Counted from the first letter of the stretch, positions 16,297 to 25,020 are shown. The stretch is 64,000 nucleotides of DNA from VRUE01 sp963725085 (GCA_963725085.1 CAVRXM010000003.1:434001-498000); one strand, 5' to 3'. Program-made: numbers and translations. Notes: generated by a model from the sequence alone, not told the origin.

Positions 16297-18252
16297 TCAC
16301 GCCTCCAGTTGCGAGATCTGGGTGATGGTCACGATGACGAACTCCGCCGGCTTGAGCGGCGCGAAGCCGACCACGACGTTGACCCGCCCGAGGTCGATCT
16401 CAGACTGTGGATTGACGGTCTCGTCGCAGATCACGAAGAAGCTGTCGGACTCCGTCCGCTTCGGGCTCTGCTGGAACGCGCCCTGGCGGAACAGCGTGCG
16501 CATGAACGTGCCCACCGCCAGCCGGAGCTGACCCCAGAGCTCCACGTCGTTGGGCTCGAAGACCGCGAATTGCGTGCCGAGGTAGAGCGAGCTGGCCAGG
16601 TAGTCGGTGAGCCTGCGCACGGGCACGTACTTGAACTCGGACGAGAGCGTGTCGTCGCCGCGCAGCGTCCGTGCGCCCCACGCGACCATCCCCACGCCCG
16701 GGAACGAGCGCAGGACGTTGATGCCGTGCGGGTTGAGCTGCCCGGAGAGGTTGTCGTCGAGGGGCGGCGCGCCGGTGGGATTGCGAAGGCCGGTCGCGCC
16801 GACGATCCCGGCCCCCAGGCCCGCCGGCGCCTTCCAGATCCCGCGTGCCGCGTCGGTGCGGGCCATGATCCCGGCCACCGCGCCGCACGGCGGCAAGTCC
16901 AGCTTGCGCGTGCCGCCGGCGGTCTGCTCGGTCACCTCGAGCCGCGGGTAGTAGAGGGCGCCGTGTTCGCCGAGCGCGGTGATGCTGCCGAGCACCGGCG
17001 GGATGGCCCCGAAGCCGGCGGGCGGGCTGTCGACGACGAGGAAGGAGCGCTGGTCGCGGCAGTAGGCCAGCGCGTTGCCGATCGGCACCTGGTCGTCGGA
17101 GGTGACGCCGGGCAGGCACAGGATGTTGAAGCGGGGGAACCGCAGCGCGTCGAGCGCGCGCATCCCGCTCGAGCCGCTCGCCGGGGCGATGTCGCCGGGC
17201 AGCACGCCGCTGCCGTCGCTGCCGCCGGCCAGGAAGCCGGCGGCGTCGCCGGCGGCCACCGGCGCGGACCGCTTGGCCGCGGCGCCCGACACCTCCGCGC
17301 CGCCCCACAGCAACCCCAGGTTCAGATCCTGGGACAGATCACTGATGGGCGAGGGCGTCACGGTGACGGCCGAATTCATGCCGCCCGACTGCGACTCGAG
17401 CGTGATCGTCCCGGTGGACTGCGAAGCCTTGACCACCGTCTGCGGCAACCCGGCATTCGGCAGGGCGTTGTTGTTCAGCTCACTGACGATCTGGGCCGGC
17501 GACTTGGAGACGTCGCCCGTCTCGGATGCAAACAACTCGACCTCGACGGGTGGCCCGAAGTCCACCGACACGCGGATCGACCGAGCCGACGGATGGATCG
17601 TCAGCGGGTTGACCACCGGCGTCGCTCCCACCGACGTGCCTTTGGTCGTGGTGGGCGTGAAGCCGGCGGCGAGCGTCGGGATCACGAGCTTGGACGCGGC
17701 GACCGCGTTGAGGACGTAGCGTGGGTGCGCCGGCGACATCGAGATATTTGCGAACGTCTCTTCGGCCACCTTGCTGCTCTGGTTGGTGCGCGGATCAACC
17801 GCGAACGAGCTCACGACCAAGGTGAACAGATCGTCGGGATTGGCCGTCCCGGCATGGTCGACCGACACCTCGATGCCGACCCCGCCGACGCGGTTGGCCC
17901 ACTCGCCCTTGCCGTGCGCGGTCAGCGTCAGCGCGTCCGCGGCGGCGCCGTCCTTGAGCGTGACGACTGCCGCCACCGCATCGGCGGCGACCGTGCGGAC
18001 GATCAGAGCCTCCGAGCCGCCGTTCGCGAAGTAGTGCGCCACGACGTGGCCCATCGGCCGCGCCGAGTCGAGCGGCGCGCCGAATGTGCGCGTGTAGTCG
18101 GCGTTGCTGAAGATCCGCATTGGCTCGTCGACCGGCCCCTGCGCGGCCGCGCCGACGAACGCGGTCACAGAGGTGCTGACGCCGACGATTGTGTGGACGC
18201 CGGATGGACGCTCCTCGATGTAGACGCCTGGATAGTTGGTCTGAACTGGCAC
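16297..18252 (-). CDS. contractile tail sheath protein of the eCIS (Afp2-4 type)
   Basis: This 651-residue protein has the sheath N-terminus VPVQTNYPGVYIEERPSG and, near the C-terminus, 'RRLTDYLASSLYLGTQFAVF' followed by 'LRLAVGTFMRTLFRQGAFQ', the conserved sheath domain that forms the contractile mesh. The GTG at 18252 is chosen over ATGs at 18309 and 18267 because AGGAGG lies six bases upstream of it; the ATG at 18267 directly precedes and reads into that site. The middle (roughly residues 100-380) is the variable surface insertion of the family. It is the first gene of the operon visible here. Confidence 0.93.
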   Translation of the reverse strand: MPVQTNYPGVYIEERPSGVHTIVGVSTSVTAFVGAAAQGPVDEPMRIFSNADYTRTFGAPLDSARPMGHVVAHYFANGGSEALIVRTVAADAVAAVVTLKDGAAADALTLTAHGKGEWANRVGGVGIEVSVDHAGTANPDDLFTLVVSSFAVDPRTNQSSKVAEETFANISMSPAHPRYVLNAVAASKLVIPTLAAGFTPTTTKGTSVGATPVVNPLTIHPSARSIRVSVDFGPPVEVELFASETGDVSKSPAQIVSELNNNALPNAGLPQTVVKASQSTGTITLESQSGGMNSAVTVTPSPISDLSQDLNLGLLWGGAEVSGAAAKRSAPVAAGDAAGFLAGGSDGSGVLPGDIAPASGSSGMRALDALRFPRFNILCLPGVTSDDQVPIGNALAYCRDQRSFLVVDSPPAGFGAIPPVLGSITALGEHGALYYPRLEVTEQTAGGTRKLDLPPCGAVAGIMARTDAARGIWKAPAGLGAGIVGATGLRNPTGAPPLDDNLSGQLNPHGINVLRSFPGVGMVAWGARTLRGDDTLSSEFKYVPVRRLTDYLASSLYLGTQFAVFEPNDVELWGQLRLAVGTFMRTLFRQGAFQQSPKRTESDSFFVICDETVNPQSEIDLGRVNVVVGFAPLKPAEFVIVTITQISQLEA

Positions 18253-18385
18253 CCGCCACCTCCTCATGGACCCGCGCTCTTGCCGATCGCCCCGTAGGCT
18301 GCCAGCCACCAGTCACCGTCCCGTCACGCCTCCGTCACCGCCCCGTCACCGGTCGGCTTACGGCTCATGGACCCGTTGACAGCGC

Positions 18386-18415
18386 GCCCTAGCAGGTGTA
18401 CCGTCGGACGCTCAA
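18386..18415 (-). promoter_or_regulatory. candidate promoter for the eCIS operon
   Basis: On the minus strand TTGAGC (18415-18410) is followed after 18 bases by TAGGGC (18391-18386), with TGC just before the -10. It reads like a weak extended -10 promoter. It lies about 130 bases before the sheath start. The 18253-18440 stretch has no gene on either strand. The match is modest and other promoters may exist. Confidence 0.3.
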
Positions 18416-18641
18416 TAGGTCCTGCACTTGCGTGTGGTTGCGCCGAGCGTGATCAGATTTGCTGAGTGCGTGTCGTGTTGACGGTTCGCAATTGTGTGTG
18501 CTCGATGTGCGGTTCGTTCTTGGTGAGTGCTCGAAGGGTTCGACTCCTGGTGTCAGGTCCGTTTGGAGGTCGGAAGTCCCTCCAGCGCCGCCGCGGTTTG
18601 CTGCGGTGGTCGGAAGATTCAGCGCCGGGTCCTCTCAAAGG

Positions 18642-18714
18642 GAAGCCGCTTCGGAAGCGGGCTTCCGGGAAATCGGGGAGGCCGGATTTGAACCGGCGAC
18701 CGCTCGGCCCCTGA
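18642..18714 (-). repeat. repeat A1: tRNA-Pro-like 3' half plus terminator-like hairpin
   Basis: Minus-strand bases 18714-18673 read as the 3' half of a tRNA: anticodon loop remnant, anticodon stem CCGAG, 5-base variable loop CGGTC, T-arm GCCGG-TTCAAAT-CCGGC, acceptor CTCCCCG and A73. G72/A73 fits tRNA-Pro. This copy has TCAGGGG where others have CTGGGGG in the anticodon loop. No D-arm or 5' acceptor strand is found. The hairpin GCTTCGGAAGC at 18642-18665 follows, as a tRNA terminator would. Seven copies occur in the same orientation. 18420-18641 holds nothing else I can identify. Confidence 0.75.
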
Positions 18715-18763
18715 CCGGCAAACATTTCCTGTCGATACAGGAGGGTGGGCGTAGCCTCAGAGC

Positions 18764-19624
18764 GTGGATCGAAATCTCGCAATGCGCGAGCCGATTGCCA
18801 TCACCGGCGCCTCCGGACAGGTTGGAACGCTCCTTCAGGAGCGACTCGCCGAGTTACAAAGCTCGGTCATTCCGCTCAACCGAGGAGCTGACTGGGCTCC
18901 GTCGATAGGTGAGGCGGACGTCGTCGTACACCTCGCCGGAACCTTGCAGCCCAAAGGCAAGGACACCTATGAATCCGCGAACGTCATCACGGCGGAAGCG
19001 GTCGCCGCAGCCGCGCAGAACTCCGGTGTCAGACGGATCGTCTTCCTCAGCTACGTCGGCGCAGCGCTGGACTCCGCCAACGCCTACCTTCGCGCCAAGG
19101 CCCAAGCGGAGAAGGCGCTGGTTGATTCGGGCGTGCCGACCACCATCTTCCGCTGCCTGCACATCTACGGGCCCCCGGAGCGACCTGGGCCCACCGCAAA
19201 CGCCTTCCTGGCAAACGGGCGCCGTCGGGTGCCGGTGCCGGGAACGGGGGAGCAGCGGATCGCGCCGCTCTACGTCGGAGACGTGGTCAGCGCCGTGCTG
19301 GGTGCGGCGACCCGTCCCGACGCGCCGACCGGCGTCTTTGAGCTTGGCGGACCTGAGGAGATGACGATGGATCAGTTCGTCCGGAGCCTGAACGGTGGCC
19401 AGGTGCGAATTCGCCACCTTCCAGCCTCGCTGGCACGAGTTCTCGCACGGCTCTCGCCCTCTCTGACACCCGCCCTGATGGACCTGCTGCTTGGCGACAA
19501 CGTCACCTCGTCCGATCCGCGTCAGGTCGCGGCAGAATTCGGGTTTTCACTGCGTTGGTTCGAGGATGTCTGGCCGATCGCCGGCACTGAGGCTGAATCC
19601 GGCGCAGGTCTGGGTGGATCGTAG
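18764..19624 (+). CDS. NAD(P)-binding epimerase/dehydratase-like protein
   Basis: This 286-residue protein has an N-terminal Rossmann motif ITGASGQVG near residue 13 and 'VVVHLAGTLQPKG' near residue 50, placing it in the atypical SDR/NAD-dependent epimerase group (NmrA or complex I NDUFA9-like). It has HIYGPPERPGP where classical epimerases have their substrate loop. The YxxxK catalytic pair is replaced by a YLRAKAQAE segment, which retains Tyr and Lys. The GTG at 18764 gives the longest frame; the ATG at 18782 is the alternative, and neither has a clear ribosome site. It stands alone between repeats A1 and C1. Confidence 0.75.
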   Translation: MDRNLAMREPIAITGASGQVGTLLQERLAELQSSVIPLNRGADWAPSIGEADVVVHLAGTLQPKGKDTYESANVITAEAVAAAAQNSGVRRIVFLSYVGAALDSANAYLRAKAQAEKALVDSGVPTTIFRCLHIYGPPERPGPTANAFLANGRRRVPVPGTGEQRIAPLYVGDVVSAVLGAATRPDAPTGVFELGGPEEMTMDQFVRSLNGGQVRIRHLPASLARVLARLSPSLTPALMDLLLGDNVTSSDPRQVAAEFGFSLRWFEDVWPIAGTEAESGAGLGGS

Positions 19625-19701
19625 GTCCGACGAGGCTCCTGGGATCAGGGCGCGAGTCTGGCCGTGGTGGTTGGAGGGAGGAGTCACTTCTCGCATTATG
19701 T

Positions 19702-19762
19702 CTTCGAGGCCACGGAAGGCCTTCCCGCGGATTTCTCTGGTCTCCGAATATCTAAGTGGCTG
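19702..19762 (+). repeat. repeat family C, copy 1
   Basis: A roughly 65-base palindromic repeat containing CGAGGCCACGG...CCGCGGATT and GAATATCTAAG. In the best copies CCACGGGA and TCCCGTGG pair as a hairpin inside a longer imperfect inverted repeat. Six copies are seen in the window, all in this orientation. Immediately to the right (about 19795-19860) is a short segment with GTGCGTGCACAG also found near 21920, 35725 and 56760. Confidence 0.6.
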
Positions 19763-19860
19763 GCGGGACGGTAGAGGCCTCGGAGAGCGCTCGCGGGCTT
19801 CGGCATGTGCGAGTGTGCGTGCACAGCCGCACAGGTCGGTCCGAATGGCGTCCTTTTGCA

Positions 19861-19957
19861 GCGATTCTGGCGGTGGTAGCGACGACCGATACGGGGCCCG
19901 ATTCGCCGTTCGCTACCACCCGCGGATTGCGGAGCGAACTCACCTTGCCGATTGAGC
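19861..19957 (+). repeat. repeat family B, copy 1 (left edge of the 1.85-kb duplication)
   Basis: GGTGGTAGCGA at 19873 pairs with TCGCTACCACC-type sequence at about 19911, enclosing about 30 bases. It is followed by CGCGGATTGCGGAGCG and an in-frame TGA. About ten copies occur. On the plus strand the right half can be read as a conserved peptide RYHPRI(V/A)ER ending in a stop. The long duplication begins within this repeat. Confidence 0.65.
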
Positions 19958-20085
19958 GCTCCCTCGCTGTCGCCCACGGCGAGACGGGAACCGCGTCCCG
20001 GGCTCACAACCGCGCCGCGATCAGCTGCTCCTCCGCCGACGCCCGTGCAGCGACCTCGCCTCGCGCGGTAGGCTCAACTGGTCTG

Positions 20086-21147
20086 ATGCCCACGGTTGCT
20101 CCCCTTCACCCCGGGCCGACGCGATTCGAGGGAGGCCTCACAGAAGTGGGCGAGGGTATCCACGCCTGGTTGCAGCCGAACGGCCTTCTCGGTGAGAGCA
20201 ACGCCGTCCTCGTGGTGGGCGATGGCGCTTCCTCGCTGATCGACACGCTGTGGGATCCCCGGCTCACCCACCGCATGTTGGCGGCGATGGCGCCACTGGT
20301 TGTGGAGGCGCCGATCGAGTCAGTTATCAATACTCATTCCGATGGAGACCACTGGTGGGGAAACCAGGAGGTCCCGGGAGCAGAGATCATCACCACTGAC
20401 GCGGCGGCGACGGTGATGCGAGAGCAGACACCTGCCGAGCTGAAGCGCTTCGGTCTCCTGGCGGGCGCCCTGCGTGTGATCGGATCCTTTCCTCTTCCCT
20501 ATCCGCGCCGCGATGACGTCGCCGCAATCGCCTCCTACGTTGGGGAGGCTCTCAAGCCCTTCAGCTTCGACGAGGTGCAGTTGGTGCCGCCCAGCCGGAC
20601 TTTCTCCGGCAAGCTGGAGGTAGACATCGGCGGCCGCCCGGTCAGCCTGATCGAAGTCGGCCCCGCGCATACCCCCGGTGATCTGGTCGTGTGGGTACCC
20701 GACGCCCGGGTCGCGATCGCCGCCGACATTCTCTTCATCGGTGTGACTCCGATCATGTGGGCCGGGCCGCTCGATAATTGGATCGCCGCGCTGGAGCGCT
20801 TGCTCGAGCTGGGCGCGGAGCGGCTTGTGCCAGGCCATGGCCCAGTCTGCGGCCCAAACGAGGTGCGGCGCCTGATCGACTACTGGCGTTGGCTCGACCG
20901 AGCGGCCCGACCGCAGCTCGAGGCCGGGACGTCAGCCGCCGAGACCGCGCGCGGGCTCATCCTCGGCGAGGAGATCGCGGAGCTGGGCTTCGCGGACTGG
21001 CTCGGTCCTGAGCGGGCGCTCGTCAGCGTCGGCACGATCGACGCCCACCGCCGCGGAGTGGCCAGGCCACCCGGCCCACGTCAGCTGGTGGAGGCGTTCT
21101 TCCGCATGGCCCTGCTGGCGCGCGACCTCGACGCGCGCCGCGGCTGA
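20086..21147 (+). CDS. MBL-fold hydrolase, copy 1
   Basis: This 353-residue metallo-beta-lactamase-fold protein has the zinc motif HSDGDH at residues 84-89 (an Asp replaces the second His of HxHxDH, a known variant), then GPAHTPGD, an AAD strand and VPGHGPV, supplying the remaining ligands. Proteins of this type are generic hydrolases; the substrate is unknown. The ATG at 20086 is chosen because similarity to the family starts here, although the frame is open further upstream through repeat sequence. A second copy at 60074-61135 differs at about four residues (Lys/Asn, Ser/Thr, Lys/Glu, Leu/Gln). No clear ribosome site is visible. Confidence 0.85.
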   Translation: MPTVAPLHPGPTRFEGGLTEVGEGIHAWLQPNGLLGESNAVLVVGDGASSLIDTLWDPRLTHRMLAAMAPLVVEAPIESVINTHSDGDHWWGNQEVPGAEIITTDAAATVMREQTPAELKRFGLLAGALRVIGSFPLPYPRRDDVAAIASYVGEALKPFSFDEVQLVPPSRTFSGKLEVDIGGRPVSLIEVGPAHTPGDLVVWVPDARVAIAADILFIGVTPIMWAGPLDNWIAALERLLELGAERLVPGHGPVCGPNEVRRLIDYWRWLDRAARPQLEAGTSAAETARGLILGEEIAELGFADWLGPERALVSVGTIDAHRRGVARPPGPRQLVEAFFRMALLARDLDARRG

Positions 21148-21454
21148 CCGGTTAGGGGAATCGTCGCGACCTCGGGCAGGGTGGTTAGCCGAAATTGGTG
21201 CCGTCAACCCTTGCTACCCGCTTCCCTCAGCCGCTAGCTTCAGCGAACGATCGGGAGAGGGACGAGCCCGCCGAAGCCCAGCGGGTGCCGCCCCCGAAGG
21301 CGACGCGACGAGCTTCTAAGCGCGAAGGCTACGCGCGAGGCAGGCCACGGGCGTCACCCCCGGTCGCTTTGCGCTGACCGGGAGGGGGCACCTCAGGTCG
21401 CGCCGCCGAGGAGCTGGCCGTGGTCACGGATCCGGGCCCGAAGCGCCCGTTGCG

Positions 21455-21676
21455 TTATTCCTCGGAGTCGCCGAGATGCTGAACGAAGATGTCTGAGCCC
21501 GGAAAGACCTCGGACTCGTGTCCGTCGCTCCAGCGCACGAGATAGGGCGGCGCTCCATGCTCGCCGAGCACCTTGAGGATCTCGCCGTCCCGCTGCGGTT
21601 CCCCCTGGTGGTGTCCGCGGACGACCAGGCGATCACCGGGGCGTGCGTGCAAAGCTGATTTGTCCTCTGAAGCCAT
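21455..21676 (-). CDS. DUF1918 small protein, copy 1
   Basis: This 73-residue protein has HARPGDRLVVRGHHQGEPQR, 'GEILKVLGEHGAPPYLVRW' and DGHESEVFPGSD, the SH3-like DUF1918 fold common in actinobacteria. Function is unknown. The ATG at 21676 has GGAGAA six bases upstream. It faces the MBL gene tail-to-tail with about 300 bases between, all inside the duplication. The second copy (61424-61648) has one extra C-terminal Lys because of a small insertion near the stop. Confidence 0.87.
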   Translation of the reverse strand: MASEDKSALHARPGDRLVVRGHHQGEPQRDGEILKVLGEHGAPPYLVRWSDGHESEVFPGSDIFVQHLGDSEE

Positions 21677-21796
21677 CGCGTTCTCCTTCGGTTTGTGGAG
21701 CCCGATTGTCGCGATAGGCGGCGGAAGGCGCATCCGTGAGGAACCCCGACTTACCCAATTGCCGGTCGACTACTCCAACGCCCGACAGCCCCGCCT

Positions 21797-21870
21797 ACGG
21801 ATACCTCTCCGAGGCCACGGGAGGGCTTCCAGTGGATTCCTCTGTATCTCCGAGTATCTGAAGTGGCTAC
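21797..21870 (+). repeat. repeat family C, copy 2
   Basis: Contains GGATACCTCTCCGAGGCCAC and the hairpin arms found in the other copies, then CTCCGAGTATCTGAAG. It sits at the right edge of duplication copy 1. A GTGCGCGCAGCTGCACAG segment follows at about 21918, corresponding to the module to the right of C1 and C4. Confidence 0.6.
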
Positions 21871-22009
21871 TCGTGGGTCCAGGGCCTAGGAGGGCCTTCT
21901 GTCAGAGGGGACTGTGCGAGGTGCGCGCAGCTGCACAGTCCGGACCGACCCCGGCGATACCGATGAGGACCAACCCGATATATCTCTTGCGCGTTGCGAT
22001 GTCAGCGCG

Positions 22010-22495
22010 ATGAAATGTTCCCGGGTGCCCCACCGACTCGCAGAGCTCCAGCCCCAACACCACGCCGCGATCCGGATGCGGATCGAAGGCCGCTCGACTG
22101 AGCAGATCTGCGCTGCGTTAGAGGTCGAGAGGCGGACCGTCTACCTCTGGTTCAGCGACCCGCTCGTCAAGGCCGAGCTTGCAGGTCAGGTCGACCACGT
22201 CAACGAGCTCTTTGCCGAGCGCCTCGCCGGCGCCGGGCTCAAGGCACTCGAGGCGCTCTGCGAGATGGCAAGCCAGCCCGCTCATGGCGATCTGACGCCG
22301 GAGACCAAGCTCAGGGCCCTTCGTGAAGTCCTCGACCGCGCGCTCGCGGCCCGGCAATCGCCGCAAGCGACCGAGAGGCCCTTCGCCCAGCTGTCCGACC
22401 AGGAGCTGGTCGACCTAGCCCGCTCCCTGGCCGCAAGGGCCGGCAATGGCAACCCGCCGATCCCTCCCAACGCCCGAGAACCGCGCGTTATGTAG
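22010..22495 (+). CDS. helix-turn-helix protein resembling phage terminase small subunits
   Basis: This protein of about 161 residues has an HTH-like segment 'MRIEGRSTEQICAALEVERR' followed by TVYLWFSDPLVKAEL, the pattern of Homeodomain-like HTH proteins and small terminase subunits (phBC6A51 type). The rest is helical with 'TKLRALREVLDRALAAR'. The ATG at 22010 is chosen; the open frame extends back to 21914 through repeat sequence. No large terminase, portal or capsid gene is nearby, so if phage-derived it is a remnant. A DNA-binding role is likely; anything more is inference. Confidence 0.6.
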   Translation: MKCSRVPHRLAELQPQHHAAIRMRIEGRSTEQICAALEVERRTVYLWFSDPLVKAELAGQVDHVNELFAERLAGAGLKALEALCEMASQPAHGDLTPETKLRALREVLDRALAARQSPQATERPFAQLSDQELVDLARSLAARAGNGNPPIPPNAREPRVM

Positions 22496-22530
22496 TCAGT
22501 CACGGAGCAGCCCTCGCGGGGGATTGGGCC

Positions 22531-23757
22531 GTGCAACAAGCTAGGGTTTGCTGTACGTATTCGGCCACGCCGCAGAACTTGAGGGCTATCTTGCCCAAGC
22601 TTTGTCTCTGCCACTACCCCGCGACCGTGGCCATCGGGGCGGTGATTTTCGCGTTGGCCGGGGCAGGCTTGCTCGCCCTCGACCGAGGGGATCGGGCGCT
22701 CGCAAGCCACGTGGGTTGCGGCGACAGGATCACGACCGACATGAGGCTCGACAGCGACCTCGTCGATTGTCCGAACAACGGCATCGTGATCGGCGCCGAC
22801 GGCGTCACTCTCAACCTGAACGGCCACACGATCGGCGGCGACGGCGCCCCGGCTACCCAGTGCAACCCCCGGAGGAAGATCTGCGATGTCGGGATCGTCA
22901 GCGTCGGTCACGACGGCGTCACCGTGAGGGGCGGCTCGGTGCGCGAATTCGACATCGGCGTGTTCGTGGGGAAAGCGAACCGGAACGAGCTGGTCGCGAT
23001 TTCCTCATCGAGGAACCTCTTTTTCGGCATCATCGTCCTGGACTCGGCTCGAAGCCTGGTCCGCGACAGCTCGGGTAGCGACAACCCGTCACCAGAAGGC
23101 GACGGGCTTGGCCTGTTCGGCTCGCATGACATCCGGATCGTCGACAACACATTCCGCGGCAACGGCCTCGGCATGCACGTCGAAGATTCCAGCGACAACC
23201 TGATCTCGGGAAACGTGATCGCACGCAACACCCAACCCGGAATTCTGATGGAGGCGGACCGCAATCAGGTACGGCGCAACCGCTGCGCTCGAAACGGTGT
23301 CTGCATCGACGTCGCCACCGGCAGCGGAAACGTGGTCGCCCGAAACCGCGCCTCCCGAGGCCTGGTAGGGGTCTGGATCGAGAACGGACGCGGCAACCTG
23401 GTTGCCCACAATGTGGTCGTCGGCGCTCGCCGGGCGGGCATCCGCCTCGGAATAGGAACGCCCAGCATCGGCGGCGCCAACAACGTTGTCCGCCGAAATC
23501 TGGTCAGAGGGGGCGGCGACGACGGGTTCCTGGTCAATCAGAAGGACGACCACAGCCTCCTGAGGCGCAATGTCGCCGTGGGCGCGGGAGACGACGGCTT
23601 TGACGTGCGGAGCCGCACCGCGAAGCTGACCGGCAACCGTGCGCTGCGCAACGCCGACCTCGGCTTCGAAGCCGTCCAGGGTGTCATCGACGGCGACGGG
23701 AACCGGGCCAGCGGCAACGGAGATGGGCGCCAGTGCGTGAACGTGGTGTGTCAGTAG
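22531..23757 (+). CDS. secreted right-handed beta-helix (NosD-like) protein
   Basis: This protein of up to 408 residues has a hydrophobic signal-like segment (TVAIGAVIFALAGAGLLAL, about residues 31-49). Repeated beta-helix rungs rich in N, G and D follow, such as 'LVDCPNNGIVIGADGVTLNL' and NTFRGNGLGMHVEDSSDN. Parallel beta-helix proteins of this kind are often extracellular polysaccharide-binding or degrading proteins; no catalytic residues are assigned. The GTG at 22531 is the longest start; a TTG about 60 bases later also gives a signal peptide. The gene stands alone. Four cysteines may form disulfides. Confidence 0.78.
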   Translation: MQQARVCCTYSATPQNLRAILPKLCLCHYPATVAIGAVIFALAGAGLLALDRGDRALASHVGCGDRITTDMRLDSDLVDCPNNGIVIGADGVTLNLNGHTIGGDGAPATQCNPRRKICDVGIVSVGHDGVTVRGGSVREFDIGVFVGKANRNELVAISSSRNLFFGIIVLDSARSLVRDSSGSDNPSPEGDGLGLFGSHDIRIVDNTFRGNGLGMHVEDSSDNLISGNVIARNTQPGILMEADRNQVRRNRCARNGVCIDVATGSGNVVARNRASRGLVGVWIENGRGNLVAHNVVVGARRAGIRLGIGTPSIGGANNVVRRNLVRGGGDDGFLVNQKDDHSLLRRNVAVGAGDDGFDVRSRTAKLTGNRALRNADLGFEAVQGVIDGDGNRASGNGDGRQCVNVVCQ

Positions 23758-23955
23758 CGAGCGCTGGGCTTCTGATTGAACCCCCAGACGTGGCGCGGCG
23801 GCTGTCAAGGAACAGTTCGAGTCGGCTATCACCCGTCGCCGCTTCTGCACGGCGGTCGGCGCCAGCCGGCGTTCCGTTGCCTATCCGGGAGACAGGATTT
23901 GACCAGCGACCGCTCGGCCTCAGCCGGTAGACCTTCTCTGGCCTATGCCGGGCCG

Positions 23956-24444
23956 TCACCAGCGGCTTGCTGTGTCCTTTACGAGATCCCCGACCGTGGC
24001 GCTGCTGACACGGACCATCTCATTCGGGTCGATCCTGACCGAGTGACGGTGGTCTCCGCCGCTACAGAGGACCCGCTCGTGGTCGAGGAGGCGGCGGTCG
24101 ACGATCTCCTCGACGTTGAGGAGCGGCCCGAAGGGCGGCAGCGCCCCCAGCTCGAACTCCGGGAACCTCCGAGCGATCTCGGCCTCGTTCGCCAGCCGCA
24201 GCTCGCCTCCGTCACCGAGCAGGTCGGCGGCCTTCCGCAGGTCGAGCTGAGCCGATGCCGGAATCACCGCAAGGACGTACTCGTCGCCCTTGCGCAGCAC
24301 CACGTCCTTTGCGGCGTCATCAGGGTCGGTCCCCGCCGCCTGCGCTTCCGAGGCAGCCGTGAACCGCTCAGGGTGCTCGACCACCTCATAGGCGACGCCG
24401 TGCTCGTCGAAATATCCGGTAAGGATGTCGATCTTGGCGGCCAT
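23956..24444 (-). CDS. YbaK/EbsC-type aminoacyl-tRNA deacylase
   Basis: This 162-residue protein has the YbaK fold signature: 'YEVVEHPERFTAASEAQAAG', then DDAAKDVVLRKGDEYVLAV with the conserved Lys, and a later FGPLLNVEEIVDRRLL segment. Such proteins hydrolyse mischarged tRNAs (for example Cys- or Ala-tRNA-Pro) in the cytosol. The start ATG lacks a clear Shine-Dalgarno. Interestingly it lies between tRNA-Pro-derived repeats, which may be coincidence. The opposite strand has a long open frame that is only a shadow. Confidence 0.85.
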   Translation of the reverse strand: MAAKIDILTGYFDEHGVAYEVVEHPERFTAASEAQAAGTDPDDAAKDVVLRKGDEYVLAVIPASAQLDLRKAADLLGDGGELRLANEAEIARRFPEFELGALPPFGPLLNVEEIVDRRLLDHERVLCSGGDHRHSVRIDPNEMVRVSSATVGDLVKDTASRW

Positions 24445-24559
24445 GGGTCGGTGATGCTCTTCGCCCGCACCGTCGGCTGAGCTTCGCGCGGGGCGCGGGA
24501 CCGGATCTTAGCCCCGTCATCCCCCTCCGGGCAAATTCGCGTCCGTCCCCCCCGGTCAC

Positions 24560-24708
24560 GCACGAGGCGATCCAGAGCGCGCCCGGGCGCGCTCCCAGCC
24601 CTCTCCGGCGTCGGGCCTCCCGCGACTCCGGCTCGACCCCGAGAAGGCCGTGCCGCGCAGGGCGCGATCGGGATCGTCGGCCGGGAACTCGATCAGAGGG
24701 GTCGGCAT
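24560..24708 (-). pseudogene. decayed VOC/glyoxalase-like gene fragment
   Basis: The minus-strand frame starts MPTPLIEFPADDPDRALR, the classic N-terminus of a VOC family protein. It then loses the family pattern, which reappears in another frame as HGLLGVEPESREA. This implies at least one frameshift, and no second half can be found. It lies beside repeat A2. I call it a truncated relic. Confidence 0.5.
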
Positions 24709-24789
24709 GGCAATTCGGCCCCGCGCCTGACCGGTTTCGGTACCAAAACTGGCCACGGGAAGGTTCAGGGCCGGCTCCCCTCAAAGCGG

Positions 24790-24861
24790 AAACCCGCTCC
24801 CGAAGCGGGCTTCCGGTTATTGGGGAGGCCGGATTTGAACCGGCGACCGCTCGGCCCCCAG
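24790..24861 (-). repeat. repeat A2: tRNA-Pro-like 3' half plus terminator-like hairpin
   Basis: 24861-24820 on the minus strand reads CTGGGGG (anticodon loop, GGG anticodon), CCGAG, CGGTC, GCCGG-TTCAAAT-CCGGC, then CTCCCCA (one change from other copies). A hairpin CCCGCT...AGCGGG at 24793-24809 follows. To the right, 24862-24975 carries the inverted-repeat segment (about 24925-24957) and two GGTACC sites conserved beside five of the seven Pro copies. 24975-25020 holds no other feature. Confidence 0.78.
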
Positions 24862-25020
24862 CCGGAGGACACAACTGCCATATGCGTCCGGACGCGTCCC
24901 ATGCGTCCCATGCGTCCCCGGATCGGGACGCATAGGACAGATCGGACGATGCGTCCGGTACCAAAGCGGTACCACGGGCGCGTGGGGAGCGGATAAGCGG
25001 GGCCGTAGGCTGTGGCACAT

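Larger units (their letters stand above)
19911..21769. repeat. long direct duplication, copy 1 (partner at 59899-61740)
   Basis: From CGCTACCACCCGCGG at 19911 to the TTGCCGGTCG at 21769 the sequence is nearly identical to 59899-61740. It carries one MBL-fold gene and one DUF1918 gene. I count about ten substitutions in the 1,062-base MBL gene. Between the genes, copy 1 has about 20 extra bases after GAGGAGCTGGCC. The left edge is a family B repeat and the right edge runs into a family C repeat, suggesting repeat-mediated duplication. Confidence 0.9.

Noticed and set aside
1..18252. Prophage or type VI secretion system
   Set aside because: No capsid, portal, large terminase, or TssJLM/TssBC-type genes; the DUF4255, CIS tube, DUF6519 and AAA+ set is specific to eCIS.
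15973..18297. 774-residue plus-strand frame opposite the sheath and tube genes
   Set aside because: Antisense to two unmistakable genes with ribosome sites; composition is that of a shadow frame.
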